Assembly (NCBI GenBank): GCA_020631485.1
Contig: JAHDHC010000001.1
Span: 1-64,000 of the forward strand
Source: Candidatus Altimarinota bacterium
Lineage (GTDB): Bacteria > Patescibacteriota > Gracilibacteria > BD1-5 > UBA6164
Direction: 5' to 3'
Length of the DNA stretch: 64,000 nt
Shown here one piece after another: positions 31,187 to 43,108 of this stretch; the stretch's first letter is position 1, and every line of letters begins with the position of its first letter. Below the pieces are notes generated by a model that ran no database searches, was not told where the DNA came from, and worked only from the letters and a program-made list of their open reading frames with translations. Made by a program: the position numbers and the translations under genes.

Positions 31187-32251
31187 TTATATCTGAAATA
31201 TATAAAACATAAATCCTGAGATAGCGAGTATGAGTCAGATGAGCCAGAGTCTGAAAACGACGTTTTCCTCTGGCCATCAACATGCTTCGAGATGATGATG
31301 AAAAGGGGCGATTTTAAATACCTTTTTTCCATTTCTGAGTCTTTTACTTGTGAGTTGGATGATGACACTAAGCGTCTCAAAAATAAACACTCATCAGATG
31401 ATTACGAGTATAAAAAGTGTGTTTGTGAGCATAGCCATGATTCATAGATTGGCTCACAAGGCAAGACTTCAGACATCTCACATAAAAAACTTTGCAGGTT
31501 TCACATTGAACCATAAAAATGCCATAAGTGCGCTAAATATGGTGAAGCAGAGAGTTGAAAGGAGAAACAGCTCTTGCTCATAACATATAAAAGTATAGAC
31601 TCAGTAACAAAACAAAAGGAGTCAGCCAGAAAGTCCATCGAGTCCATCTGAAATATTGACACTGTTCGCACACGAGACAATAACAAGTATAAATAGAGGC
31701 ATAAACAATGCTCAAATTTGCCAAGGTTCCCCAAAGGGATTTTGCAGTCAACGTATAAAGTTTCAGGTCTGATCGACGAGATTCCAATCAAGTTTAAAGT
31801 AAAACCAAAAAGCTCACAAGCTTGCAAATAACAGCAGCCAAAATAGTTTGAATTTAGCTGAAAGTCATTTTGTTCTTCAGATTCATTTGATATTCATGTA
31901 ATCATCTACTGCTCAGAGGATTCATACTGTAAAAAGTGTAAACAGCGAGAGATATGTTTCACTTTGGTTGAGAAGAGAAAAGTTAGAGAATCAGATTTTT
32001 TGTACGATTATACTCAATATGACCATCGCAAAAACAGTGAGGAGGATAATTCCTCCTCACATAGTGGGTGTACCTGTTTTGTTTTTGTGAAGTTTGTAGA
32101 ACTCTGATGCTTTTCCGCTCAATGCCTCTTCTCTGATTTGTTTTCCGAGTTTATATTTTTTTAGGAGATTGATATAGTAGGGAGTGATAAATAGTCCAAA
32201 AACAAATGTTGCAAGTCAAAACGAAAATATGAGAATGAGATTTGAATCCAT
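31187..32251 (-). CDS. mraY: Phospho-N-acetylmuramoyl-pentapeptide transferase
   Basis: A 354-residue polytopic membrane enzyme that makes lipid I from UDP-MurNAc-pentapeptide and undecaprenyl phosphate. [35 protein letters not shown] and [11 protein letters not shown] (the MraY HHH motif) are present, with catalytic Asp residues in place; several glycines in these loops are UGA. It shows the cell builds peptidoglycan. It starts upstream of the RNHCP gene with 3 bases between them. Confidence 0.95.
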
Positions 32252-32312
32252 CAATCAGAGGTAAAAAGATATAAAACTTGGCTTATTTTAGTGATAAATC
32301 GAGAAAATCAAA

Positions 32313-32807
32313 TTAATTCTGCTTCATTCACTCAATTGCATTTGAGATCTCTCTCATGGCTTGTTTATTTTGACTCATTGCCTTGAAATACATATTTGAA
32401 CTTTCTTCAAATCCTTGTATTTCGATATCTCCGTATCAAAATATCTTTGCAAAGATTCCATTATTATTTGCTCTGATCTGTCGTATTCTTGAGAGCGGAA
32501 GTTCTATAATATGTGATGAAAATAATCAGTTTCTTACTGATTTAAGGATCTTTGTGTTTGTAAGAATTATATAGGTATCTTTATAAAATATGCGTATGTA
32601 AAAAATGCTCATTATGATAGATCAGACTATTATAAATATACTTAAAAAAGCGTTTTGAATAAGCGTATATAGGATATACGAAAGCATGAGGGAAAAAATA
32701 AAAAAAATACTTATATTTTTGAGAAAACGAAAAAACACACTTATCACATGTTCTTGTTTTTTGAGAAAAATAGTATCATCTCAAATGAGTTCTTTCACTT
32801 TATCCAT
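32313..32807 (-). CDS. Membrane protein with bacterial PH-like domain
   Basis: A 164-residue protein with two adjacent membrane helices (about 38-80) followed by a beta-rich domain containing YIILTNTKILKSV and IELPLSRIRQIRANN, the pattern of bacterial PH (YdbS-like) domains. Role unknown. Its start is 1 base from the stop of the upstream methyltransferase gene, so they are cotranscribed. Confidence 0.7.
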
Positions 32808-32808
32808 C

Positions 32809-33474
32809 TTATTGCTTTTGTATTATAGAAATAATATTTTTTTTGCTTTTATGTACTGAATTTTCAATAAGCTTTCCTCAAGCATTCTTTGCGAGTTCTT
32901 CCAGTTCACTCGTATGAAAACAATGATAAAATCTCTGATAGTCTCAGCACTTTATCATAAAATCACTCGAACTATAGCAATTTTTGGAGCCTCATATCTC
33001 AGATGAGCTATATTTTTGAAGATTGAGACTGCTTTTTAGAGCCCAGTTCGTCATACAAATATATCATCAATCAGAAAGTATTGTAATAGCTTTTTTTAAA
33101 GTTTCTAATCTTTCTTCATAATTTTCTAGATGATGAAAGCTCGCAATAAAAAATATAAGATCAAATTTTTCTCCAAGCTTCTCACAATCTTTCATATCAA
33201 GCACCTGAAAATTGAAACCAGGATAATTTTTTTGCGCCTCTACGATCATCCCTGAGGAGCTATCTATTCAGAGATATTTTTCTGTATCAGAAACCAGACC
33301 TGATTCTTGGAGTTCTCACAAGAGTCTCCCACTTCCACAACCTATGTCAAGAATCTTTACTTCTTGTATATTTTGAGATTTAAGAAAATCTATGAGAAAG
33401 TGTATTTCTTCCCACTTCATAGATTTTCTGCTGTGAGAAAAAGTTTTTGATATTTTGTTATAGTCTACTGGCAT
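32809..33474 (-). CDS. Class I SAM-dependent methyltransferase
   Basis: The 221-residue protein has motif I KILDIGCGSGRLL (about residue 44), an acidic strand GIDSSSGM and the post-motif DLIFFIASFHHLEN. This is the Rossmann-like class I methyltransferase fold of the UbiE/Tam group. The substrate is not identifiable; its place between argS and a membrane PH protein gives no clear hint. Confidence 0.85.
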
Positions 33475-33489
33475 ATTTTTTGCAAAGTA

Positions 33490-35295
33490 TTACATTTCAG
33501 TTGGTAACTCTATTCAAAGTATAGAAAAACACTGTTCAATGACTATTTTGTATTCTCAAACTATAGAGATAAATGCATTTTTCATATTTTCATCTGTTTC
33601 AGAAGTGATACGAACCTTATCATAAAAGTCATTAAATGATTTTGTTATTTCATAACTATATTGTGCTATGAGATGAGGCATATTTTTTTCTAGAGATTCC
33701 TGAAGAGCTCATTCCTTGTGGTAATAACTTTGAAGTTTTTTTGTCAGTTGTTCTGCTTTTTCGAGATTCGTGGCATTAGTGTATTGAGAGCTATCACTAA
33801 AATCTATGTCAGAACTTATACTATGATCTACAAGTATCTTTGAAGCACGCACATAGGCGTATTGTATATATGGTCCACTATTTCATTCAAAGGTCATAAA
33901 CTCTTCCCAGTCAAAGACTACATCTGTAGTTCTCTTTTTTTTGAGATAACCATATTTGATCGCTCAGATTCAGATGATTTTTGAAAGAGTATTGAGCTCG
34001 TCTTCTGAGAAATCTTGTCTTTTTTCTAAAATCAGTTTTTTTGCACGAATTTCTGCTTCATCGAGTACTTCATGAAGAGGGATAATATTTCCTTTTCTCG
34101 TAGAAAATGCTCATTCTTTCCCACTGATAAATCAGTTGTAAGCATGAAAAAGAATTGTTTCAGATTTTCAAGGTCTTTTGAGCCACCCAGCAGCCTTTGA
34201 TATATAAAAAGCCTGCTCAAAATGAAGTTTTTGTCTCACGTCAACACTATAAACTATTTTTTCTGGTGCCCAGTTTTGCATTCTGTACTTTATACAGGCA
34301 AGGTCTGAAGCGAGATATCCATGAGTTCCATTTTGTTTTTGGAGTATACAAGAGGGGATTGCAGTATCTTCTGGGAAATTAACTCATACAGAATTATCTG
34401 CATTTTTCGTTGCGATTCAGAGATCAACGAGTTCTTCTACGATTTCATGCATATTGTCTTGCAAATCAGGATAATCTTCGATTTTTGGAAGTCAAATACC
34501 TTCATAGAAACTCTCTCATATATTGTAGTCTGGTTGTACATGTAGTCTCGCAAGCTGTATGTTCATAGCTTCAATCGAGCGAGAAGTAAACATTTTCCAA
34601 TACTGAACTGATTCGGAATCTCACTCTGAGAGCTTTTTAAATGCTTCTCTAAAATCGTCTCATAGCGACTCGTCTGACTCTGTGTCGGCTGTTATTTTTA
34701 CGTATAGTTCGAGTAAGTGCTCAACAGCATTTTCATTGAGTTGTGTTTCATCTCAATATTTTTTATAGGCTACTATGAGTTTTCAAAAAATAATTCCCCA
34801 GTCTCAGATGTGACTGTCAGATATGACATTATACGCTGACGCTTTGTATGAGTTGATAATCGATTGTCATTGGCATGGAGTACACATGTGGCCAATATGA
34901 AGAGGTTTTCATACGTTTGCTCAAATATAATCAACTATGATAGTGTTTCAGTTGTTTTCTTGTGCAAAAGATTCTTGCTGTTTTGTTTTTGCTGCCTGGA
35001 GCTCTTGTATGTATTTGAGTGTTTCTTGCTTCGTTCTCTTTATAAAAATATTGAGATACGGTCATGCTTTATCGAGCTTCTTAATTGCTGGGAAGTCTTT
35101 TTTTTCTACATATGCCTGTATTTCATCAGCTATATCTTGAGGAGATTTCTTTGCGATTTTTGCAAGTGGGAAACATGCAAAAGCGAAGTCTCACAGTTTT
35201 TTCTTTGGAGGGATACTCAGGTCTAGAGTATCTAGTTCTGTTTCGTAGAGATCGTATATACATTGTTTGAGTATATCTTGAACGAGTTTTTCCAT
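33490..35295 (-). CDS. argS: Arginyl-tRNA synthetase
   Basis: The 601-residue enzyme charges tRNA-Arg. It has the ArgRS N-terminal domain, the class I HIGH motif in VDYIGANVGKPLHIGHM (three UGA glycines), YAYVRASKI of the anticodon-binding domain entry, and a DALR-type C-terminal domain. The length is slightly over the usual 560-580. It leads a minus-strand run argS, methyltransferase, PH protein, mraY, RNHCP. Confidence 0.94.
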
Positions 35296-35423
35296 TGTCT
35301 ATGCCTAAAAATAATAGATGCATCATAAAGAATTATACAAAAAAATCAATAAAGATTTGTCAAAAAGGAAAAATGCGATATATGTATAAGACTTTTTTAT
35401 TATTTTATGTATTTCTTGTATTT

Positions 35424-36638
35424 ATGGACGAAATTCTCCTTCTCAATAAAAAATACTTTGAGTCTCAAAGTCAAAGAAATATCAATCTCATCACGGTAGA
35501 GAAAATAATAAAAAAACTCCAAAAACATAAAATCCTCAAAATCACATGACTGCAACATAGCCCAAAAACACAAACAGTCTATACCGCGATAAAAAGAATG
35601 TGAGAGTTAGGAAACTGTGTATATTTCAACTCTCAGGTCTACAAAAACTCTCGTGTAGCAACTGCTAAGGGTATCAAAAAGCTCATACACCATGCTGGGT
35701 CTAAAAAGGCATATGACAGTACTTCTATACTTGTCTTTGAATCGATTGAGGATATAAAAAATGCAAAAGACGTCATATCAGAACTCTTTCAAGAAAATAA
35801 ATACAAGATTATTCTCATAGGTGCACTTAAGCATCTCCACGGACTTCCAAAAGTACAAGTACTTGCGCCATCGATCCACGACAGGATCAATATAAAAACA
35901 GATTCTGATCTCATTGATCCATACATGGAACTCTGATCACTCTATCCATACGACTATACTTCTGATATAGTGCAACAAAAAAATATCCGAAACATGCAGT
36001 GTGATTCGTGTTTTTTCCATGATATCATAGTTTCTCATGGAGTGAAGGATATATTCTTATTTCACTCAACCTTGAGCTTTGTTGCTCGTAATATCTGAAA
36101 ATACTTTTCTCTCAGAGACATAACAAAGCTTCTCAACGAAGGAAATCTTGCGACTTCTGTTATCACTATGACTGACTATATCCAGTGCTGTATCACATCT
36201 GGCTTTTTATATAAGCTAAAGAGATACGATCTCAAAAAAGAAAAGAAGATGGACTCAAAATGATCCTATTATTTTTGAGACTTATGACTTCTCTCAAGTA
36301 TAAAAAAAGATACTCATACAAAAAAGCACATACTTTTTGAAAATCTTCTCCTGCTTGAGCTCCTTCATGCATGACACGAGATATACAGTGGGATGAACGG
36401 GAAATTTTTGTTTTCATTTTACTGTAAAAAACTCTGAGAAAAAATGTGTATTCATATTTCTCATCAGACAGACAAGAAAGAAATCAAAAAAGAGATAAAT
36501 AAACTCACTAAGATCAAAGAAAAATCACAAAGATTTCTCGTAGTTGAATCACTCGATGAGCTCTGACTCAGGAAAAAAGATTACCAAACAGTACAACTCG
36601 TGACATATGTTGAGTTGCTCAAGCATATAAAAAACTAA
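35424..36638 (+). CDS. DUF4143-type ATPase-like protein with degenerate P-loop
   Basis: The 404-residue product matches the AAA+/DUF4143 family best in its C-terminal part: FLYKLKRYDLK, then YYFGDLGLLSSI and HILFENLLLLELLHAGHEIY, the recognisable DUF4143 block. The expected Walker A is GLQHSPKT, with Pro in place of the usual Gly, and the Walker B region lacks a clear DE pair, so ATP use is doubtful. In-frame ATGs at 35373 (preceded by AAAGGA) and 35382 could extend it. It is divergent from argS. Confidence 0.7.
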
Positions 36639-36667
36639 AACTCCCATCATGGGAGTTTTAGTTTTTT
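36631..36667. terminator. Bidirectional terminator between convergent genes
   Basis: AACTAAAACTCCCAT (36633-36647) pairs perfectly with ATGGGAGTTTTAGTT (36649-36663), followed by T-rich sequence, at the ends of the DUF4143 gene and the 773-residue membrane protein gene. Confidence 0.85.
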
Positions 36668-36674
36668 AGGGATT

Positions 36675-38996
36675 CTAGTTTCCATTTTTATTTACAAACA
36701 CTCATTTTTCAGTGAGGTATTGAATCACAGCATCCATTGAATCTGTATTATTGTAACTTCTGTCTGCCAATAACATTTTTCTCACATTTTCTTCCGTTTT
36801 ATCTTCCTCTTTTAAATCTTTTACAGCTTTTTCAAGTTGTGTTAATACAGATTTTTCTGTACTTCATATCTTTGATTCATCAACTGTATTTATACCTTTA
36901 GAATTGTTTTTTATTTCGATATTATTGAGAGTATCAAGTCTGATACCACTTATAGCATTTATCGTCTCTTGAGAATTAGTTTGGTTTCATCATGAAGTAG
37001 ATCAACTTTCACTATTATTTAGAATTTTATCCAAATCATTTATACTAAGGCTTGCTTTCCCATTACTTTCTCTTCATAAAATGTTTCATTTAGTATTTCC
37101 TCCATCATCTAGATATTTATCTAGTTCGTGAAGAGCTTGAGCAATTGATCATTTATCTCATTTTTCAATATTTACTTTTGATTCAAGTCAAGCATCTTTA
37201 ATAGCTTTAGATAAGAGCTCAACATATTCGTCACTATTAGCCAGAGTACTTGCATTTGAAGCTTCAAAAGTAGCATCTTTTATTGCATTTATATATTTTG
37301 GATTTAAATCAGTTTCAGTACCAATAGTATTTCTTGCCTCAGTAGACTTTTTATTTACATTTGCAAGTTCAGATGATCATATACCAAACATTTCTTCAAA
37401 TTGATTTGCGTGCTCTAACTTTTTATTTTTAAATTGAGCAATTTGTCTATTTTTTACCTCAGATATACCAGCAGCACTGGTAAATCATTTCCCAGTTGGG
37501 ATAATAGGCGCGTACATCGGAGATGAGGCTGCGAGTTTCCCGACTTGGTTTCAGAAGCTCTCGATCGGTTGGATTGCGGCTTTGGTGATCTCAGACTGTT
37601 TGAGTGCAGCCATGACAGATACCCAGAGTATTCCGATTCAAAATATCATGACGATGATCTCTCAGAGGACTCCTCCGAGTCATTTAAATGATTGTAATAC
37701 ACTTGCAAGACTTAGATCAGTCTCGTCTTTGAGACCTCCTAAAGTTGTGTTCATAGTTCAGGTCATTTCTACTTCGATGATTCAGAGATTAAGTGTATTT
37801 ACGGCACTTTTATCAGTATCGCCAGCATAATCTTTGAATCAGCTAGAGATGAGTACCATAAACATAAAACCAAAAGATAGAGCGAGAGAAACATATACTG
37901 GAGTCATGATTAGTGCAAAGACTTCTTTGAAATTGAAGTGTTTGAAGGCTCATTCTCATCATGATTTTCAGAAAAAATACATGAGACCAAATGCAGGTGA
38001 AAGCATCATAAAGATCCAGATATAGAGTATCCTGATAAAGAGTATGTAGAAAAGACTCATAAGAAGTATGAAATATACCAGTACAAATACAAGGCTGAGT
38101 ATAAGTCTTGTGAGAAGATGAATAAATCTCGTAATTCATCCCTCTGTTATCATTTCACCATCTATGTTATCTAGGGTTTCTATCCCAACGATTCAAAAAG
38201 TGTAGAGCGATATGAGGCTATAGATAGACTGTCCTCAAGTGACTCAGTTTATATCTTCTCATTTAAGGATATCTTCAACATTGATTTTCCCCTCTGGTTT
38301 ACAATATATTGCATCTTTTTGTGGTACATCTTCTCACTCACTATTTTGTGTTACGATTCAATCGGGTATTTCTCAGAGATGAATCATCCATTTTACACAT
38401 ACTTCTGAGGTCATGATAGAGCTTCTTTCTTCTCCTCCTTCCGTAACTGCTGCTACAGTTGGGAACAAAATCTCATTTTTTTCAAACGTCTCATAGGGCA
38501 TCGTGAGGGCTCCGACTGTGAGTATTCAGGAGAGTGAGATCATAAACTGTATCGCAAACCAGGAAAATGGGACAATAAGAACTCAAACAATAAACTTTGG
38601 AAGAGCCTGTTTGAGGGCGAATTTGTCTTGTCACTTTCCTATGATATTTGCAAAAGCTATGATGATGAGGAGAAAGGCGAATATGACATATACGACATTT
38701 GAGACGAGGATCCAGATCTCTTTGAGATAGACATTCATATCCATAAAACTCCCATTCACCCAGGTAGGTTGGAGAAAGAGACTTACAAAAGCTGTTGCTA
38801 CAGCCATGACTGCTGCTATTATCTTCAATAACACATTGATAAGAGCGATCCAAAAATTGAGCTTTTCTATCATCTCTTTACTTTCTCCATCTGCGAAACT
38901 GATATCAAGGTCTATGAAAAATAATCAGAGGATCGCAAAAATCCAGAAGATATTTTTTGTATTTTTTGAGAGAAATTCTTGTGCTTTGGAAAGCAT
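36675..38996 (-). CDS. Polytopic membrane protein with long soluble C-terminus, 773 aa
   Basis: Residues 1-480 hold about eight to nine membrane segments separated by one extracytoplasmic region with several Cys residues. Residues about 500-773 are soluble and Asn/Lys/Ser-rich. The layout (many helices then a hydrophilic tail) is like VirB6/TrbL-type secretion components, but I see no decisive motif, so this is left unnamed. The protein is highly expressed-looking only in having few rare codons; no operon partner is adjacent. UGA codons occur throughout. Confidence 0.7.
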
Positions 38997-39055
38997 ATGT
39001 TTTTGTTTTTATTTTTTATACTATTTTAGTGTATCATAGTTTTTTTACTTGAGCA

Positions 39056-39086
39056 AAAAAAGAAGCTTCTTTTAGAGCTTCTTTTT
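39056..39086 (-). terminator. Terminator of gatB
   Basis: AAAAAGAAGC and GCTTCTTTTT form a stem that overlaps the gatB stop codon. Confidence 0.65.
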
Positions 39087-40505
39087 GAGTATTTCGTTGA
39101 ATAATTTTGGATTCCCACTTCATCTACTTGCTTTCATACATTGTCAGACAAAAAATCAAAAAATATTTTCATTTCCAGCCTTATAATCTTCTACTTGTTT
39201 TGTATTGTTTGCGATGACTTCATCTACGATAGCTTCGAGGGCTCAGAGATCATTTTTTTGGATCAGATTATTTTCCTCGGCTATTGCCCTTGCTTTCCCT
39301 CCGTCTTGAAAGAGTTTTTCTATTACGATCTTTGAGTTTGTACTTGAGAGCTCGTCACTGTTTACAAGCTGTATGACTTCAGCCAGTTCTTCTATCTCAA
39401 ACCTCAGATCATCTATATCTTGTATATCTTCTGATTCTTTTAGAAGTGCGAGAAGAATAGTCGTAATATAGGAACATGACTTTTTAGGATCATTCGTGAG
39501 TTCAACGAGCTTATCAAAATAGTCAGAGAGTTTCTTGTCAGCCGTGAGGATTCTCGCGTCATCATCTCAGAGACCAAAATCAGAGAGATAGCGGAGCCTC
39601 TTTTCTATAGGGAATTCTGGGAGTTCTGCTCTCAGGGTTTCTATAAATTCGTCTTCCAAGACTATTGGAAGGAGATCGGGTTCGGGGAAGTACCTGTAGT
39701 CCATAGCATCTTCCTTTGATCTCTGAGTGTTTCAGACTCACTTATCGTCATCCCATCATCTTGTTTCTTGCTCTACTTCTTTTCACTCTTTATTGAGTTT
39801 GATCTGTCTTTTTGATTCATAATCGATTACTCTTCCAATAGCTGAAAAAGAATTTACATTTTTTGTTTCAGTTCTATTTCAGAGCTCTGTCGATCATTGA
39901 GGCCTGACAGATATATTTACATCACATCTGAGTTGTCATTTTTCCATATCAGCATCGCTTACTCCTCAGGCTCTCATGAGTTTTTGGAGCTCTTTCAAGA
40001 ACTCCATAACTTCCTCTTTTGTGTGAAATACTGGCTCTGTAACTATTTCCATCAGGGGACTTCCAGCTCTATTATAGTCACATAGAGTTTTTCCTCCGGC
40101 ATGCATGAGTTTTCATGCATCATTTTCCAGATGCATATGATGTATCACAAACTCTCGCACTTCTCCATTTACTATAGTTTTGACACTTCCTCTTCAAACA
40201 ATTGGTTCATAGAGTTGAGTAGTCTGAAAGGAATTTGGACTATCAGGATAAAAATAACTCTTTCTATCAAAACGAGATACTTTGTTTACTTCACAGTTCA
40301 TCATCATCCCTCATATAACTCAGAGTTTTACCACATTTTCATTGAGAGAGGGGAGCATACCAGGATATCCCATACATACAGGACAAACATGTATATTTGG
40401 CTCTGGAGCAAGAGCAACAGCATTCCTACACGAGCAAAACATTTTAGTTTGTGATTTTACTCGTATATGTATCTCAAGTCAGATGACTATCTCGTAGTTT
40501 TCCAT
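39072..40505 (-). CDS. gatB: Aspartyl/glutamyl-tRNA amidotransferase subunit B
   Basis: The 477-residue protein starts [20 protein letters not shown], and continues with [15 protein letters not shown] and [16 protein letters not shown], all GatB hallmarks. Two CxxC-type Cys pairs (CSC and CPVC) fit the zinc site. The end FFVGQCMKASRGSGNPKL is the YqeY-type tRNA-binding tail. With GatA and GatC it converts Glu-tRNA-Gln to Gln-tRNA-Gln, which agrees with the tRNA-Gln in this window. gatA and gatC are not adjacent. Confidence 0.95.
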
Positions 40506-40623
40506 GGATTTGTAATTTTTAAGCGTATATATTTTCAGACTCTCATGTAAATAATGACTTGGAGAAAGAAATTTCTTATGTAAGAATATTATAAAAAAAG
40601 CATAAAAATTCAAGTGGATTTTC

Positions 40624-40652
40624 TTGATTTTTCACCAAGCTTGTGCTACAAT
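40624..40652 (+). promoter_or_regulatory. Promoter of the HPF/RaiA-like gene
   Basis: TTGATT (40624-40629), 17-base spacer, TACAAT (40647-40652), 31 bases before the start codon. This is the most canonical promoter in the window. Confidence 0.7.
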
Positions 40653-40682
40653 TTAGTGTATTAATTCATAAAATAAAAACTG

Positions 40683-40988
40683 ATGGAATTACAAGTAAAA
40701 ATACACATTTGAAATGATTTAGAAATAGTAAAAGAAACAATAGAAAATATCGTCCAAGACAATATAGAAAACAAGATGGACAGTTATCTTAAAATGTTTG
40801 ATAAAGATGACGTTGAGTGTACTCTTGAACTAAAAGTAGACAAAAACAAAAAATGAACCTACAACGCTTCACTCGCTGCAAACCTTGATAATGAGCACTA
40901 TCACTATGAAAGGGAAGACTACGAACATCTTGATCACTTGATAAATAATCTCTTCAAGCATCTCAAAGAATCTCTTAGTAGTAAATAA
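40683..40988 (+). CDS. hpf: Ribosome hibernation promoting factor (HPF/RaiA-like)
   Basis: The 101-residue protein has the beta-alpha-beta-beta-beta-alpha pattern of HPF/RaiA: VKIHIGN, a helix with acidic residues, CTLELKVDKNKKG and YNASLAANLDNEHYHYE, then a final helix. It binds the 30S subunit and silences ribosomes in stationary phase. It is the short form without the dimerising C-terminal domain. Confidence 0.8.
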
Positions 40989-40998
40989 TTCTCCCCAT

Positions 40999-41034
40999 AA
41001 AAAAAACTTTCTCAACTCATGAGAAAGTTTTTTT
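40999..41034. terminator. Bidirectional terminator after hpf
   Basis: AAAACTTTCTCA and TGAGAAAGTTTT pair around a 5-base loop, flanked by A- and T-runs; it serves hpf and the convergent hypothetical gene. Confidence 0.8.
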
Positions 41035-41044
41035 ATAAGATTTT

Positions 41045-41632
41045 TTAAAGCATATCTCAAAATATGGCTCTACGTATTTCATTGTATGAAATGCTACTCA
41101 GTATTTTTCAAAAATCATCTGGCATCCCTTCTAACTGAAGTAAAAATGTTACATACATTGATTCCATATCTCAGTTGAGATAGTCGCTTATTTTTCCCTT
41201 CATATCTATTTCTTGATCTGAATAGTGATCGACAATTTTATTTTGAATTCTTTCCCTTGCCTCAGGATATGTTTCAAAAAACACTTTTAAGGCATGAAAT
41301 TGTCCGAAGAATTGTGCTGTTGGAGTTCCATATCCATATTGACCTATGTGATTGTCTGCATCATTGATGTCTTTAAAATAATACATAGTATAGAGAAGAA
41401 CATCTGGATATCATTTGAGAATAGAAGGGTTTTCAGACTCAATCTGCGGCCATCCACTTGTTTCTTTGAACTCTGAAATAGTATTAAAGAGTTTATTTTC
41501 CTCATTTTGAAGTATATTCATAACTTTTGCTACAACATCTCCTGTTTCTTCTAAGAGATTTTCCTGATTATTTTTATACCTCTTCTCTCAATGAGCACGA
41601 GCTAATTCAGAAATTTTATCAAAAGTAGACAT
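41045..41632 (-). CDS. Hypothetical protein, 195 aa
   Basis: ATG at 41632 to UAA. A soluble protein with an Asn/Glu-rich start (MSTFDKISELARAHGEKRYK) and a central aromatic segment (YTMYYFKDINDADNHIGQYG). No family recognised. The start is in a short spacer after the aldehyde dehydrogenase terminator. Confidence 0.6.
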
Positions 41633-41688
41633 GTTATATGTTTAAGTATCTATAGGTAAAAGTTTAACATATATTTGAAAATCTGACA

Positions 41689-41722
41689 AAAAAAGTAGTT
41701 TAATGTATAACTACTTTTTTGT
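41689..41722 (-). terminator. Terminator of the aldehyde dehydrogenase gene
   Basis: AAAAAAGTAGTT and AACTACTTTTTT form a 12-bp stem that contains the stop codon of the gene. Confidence 0.75.
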
Positions 41723-43064
41723 TGGTAAATGCTCTGAGTCATTCTGGACCATTTTCTTTTCCGTATCAGGATTTTCTGATTCATCAGAAAGGTATATGTG
41801 GTTTTGATCAGACTCATGAGTTGATAAACACCATCCCTCAGTCGAGTTGCCTTGCTACTTTTATACACTCTTCTATATCATCTCACCAGACAGAAGCACT
41901 GAGTCCAAAATCACTATCATTTGCTATTTTTATAGACTCCTCTATAGACTTTGACTTGATCACCGTCGCTACGGGTCAAAATATTTCGTCTTTGTAGCTC
42001 GTCATTTCTGGTGTGATATCAGCAAGGAGTGTGGCTTCAAAAAACTGTCCTTGGTCTCACTGTACTTTTCATCAAGCGATACATCTGGCTCACTGAGAAA
42101 TCGTCTCCCTCACTTGCGCATCTACTTCCTCAACAAGATCTTTACGTGCAAGTGGGGGAGTATTGGTTTCTGCGAGCATAGGATCTCCTATTTTTTGATT
42201 AGCGATATATGCTCCCATCTTTTCTACAAATAGATCATAGTCTTTTTCAAGGACTATAAATCTCTTAGATGAGTTACATTTTTGTCCTCATGCTCAGAGT
42301 CTTGCAGCTGCTATTTTTGGGATAAGTTCGTCTGGATTTGTGAAATCCAGAAGTACAAGTCCGTCATTTCCCCCGAGTTCTAGAACTGAAGGTTTGAGGT
42401 ATTTTCCAGCAAGAGCTCATACTGCACTTCCTGCTCACTCGCTTCCTGTGAGATTCACTCCACGAATATGTGGGTTTTGTATAACATGTTCAGATTGTCT
42501 TGAGCTCATAAAGAGATTTGTATATATCCCAGCAGGGAATCATGCATCATGAAAAAAGAGCTCTATCTGCATCGCACACATAGGGACGTTTGAAGCATGT
42601 TTATACACTTGTGTGTTTCAGGCGAGTATATTTGGGATTGCAGCTCTGAGAACTTGGTTGAAAGGGAAGTTCCATGGTCCAACTCAAAAGATCACTCCAA
42701 GTGGATCATAGTGATATTCTCAGGAAGTTCCATTGAGTTCAAAGTCTTGAGCTCAGAGGTATGTCTCGGCATTGTCAGCAAACCAACGACACAAGGCAAC
42801 GGTTCCTTTAAGCCCAGCTACAGATTCAGTGTAGAGCATTCACATCTCCAGTGTCTGGATCTTTGCATAGTCTTCAAGTTTTTCTTCCATGACATCAGCA
42901 AGCTTATGAAACATTGATTTTCTGTATTCCCAGCTTGTGTCTTTCCATTCGAGGTATGCTTTTTGAGCTACGTTGATCTTTTCTGTTATTTCTGCATCAC
43001 TGAGTGTTTCAAACTCAGCGTTTATCTCTCAGGTATATGGATTTATAGATTGAAGTGTTGTCAT
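41700..43064 (-). CDS. NAD(P)-dependent aldehyde dehydrogenase
   Basis: A 454-residue ALDH superfamily enzyme that oxidises an aldehyde to the acid. GPWNFPFNQVL is the cofactor-binding block, LELGGNDGLVL carries the catalytic Glu, and GQKCNSSKRF the catalytic Cys. It is closest in look to the succinate-semialdehyde dehydrogenase group. The stop of the upstream thiamine-diphosphate enzyme gene lies 44 bases away and both run in the same direction, so they probably form a two-step 2-oxo-acid to acid route. Confidence 0.93.
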
Positions 43065-43108
43065 GGGGATTTAGAGCTTATAAAATTAAATTTTTTTCAA
43101 CTTGCCTG

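Noticed and set aside
36675-38996. Naming the polytopic membrane protein VirB6/TrbL
   Set aside because: Only the helix layout is similar; no other type IV secretion gene is in the window.
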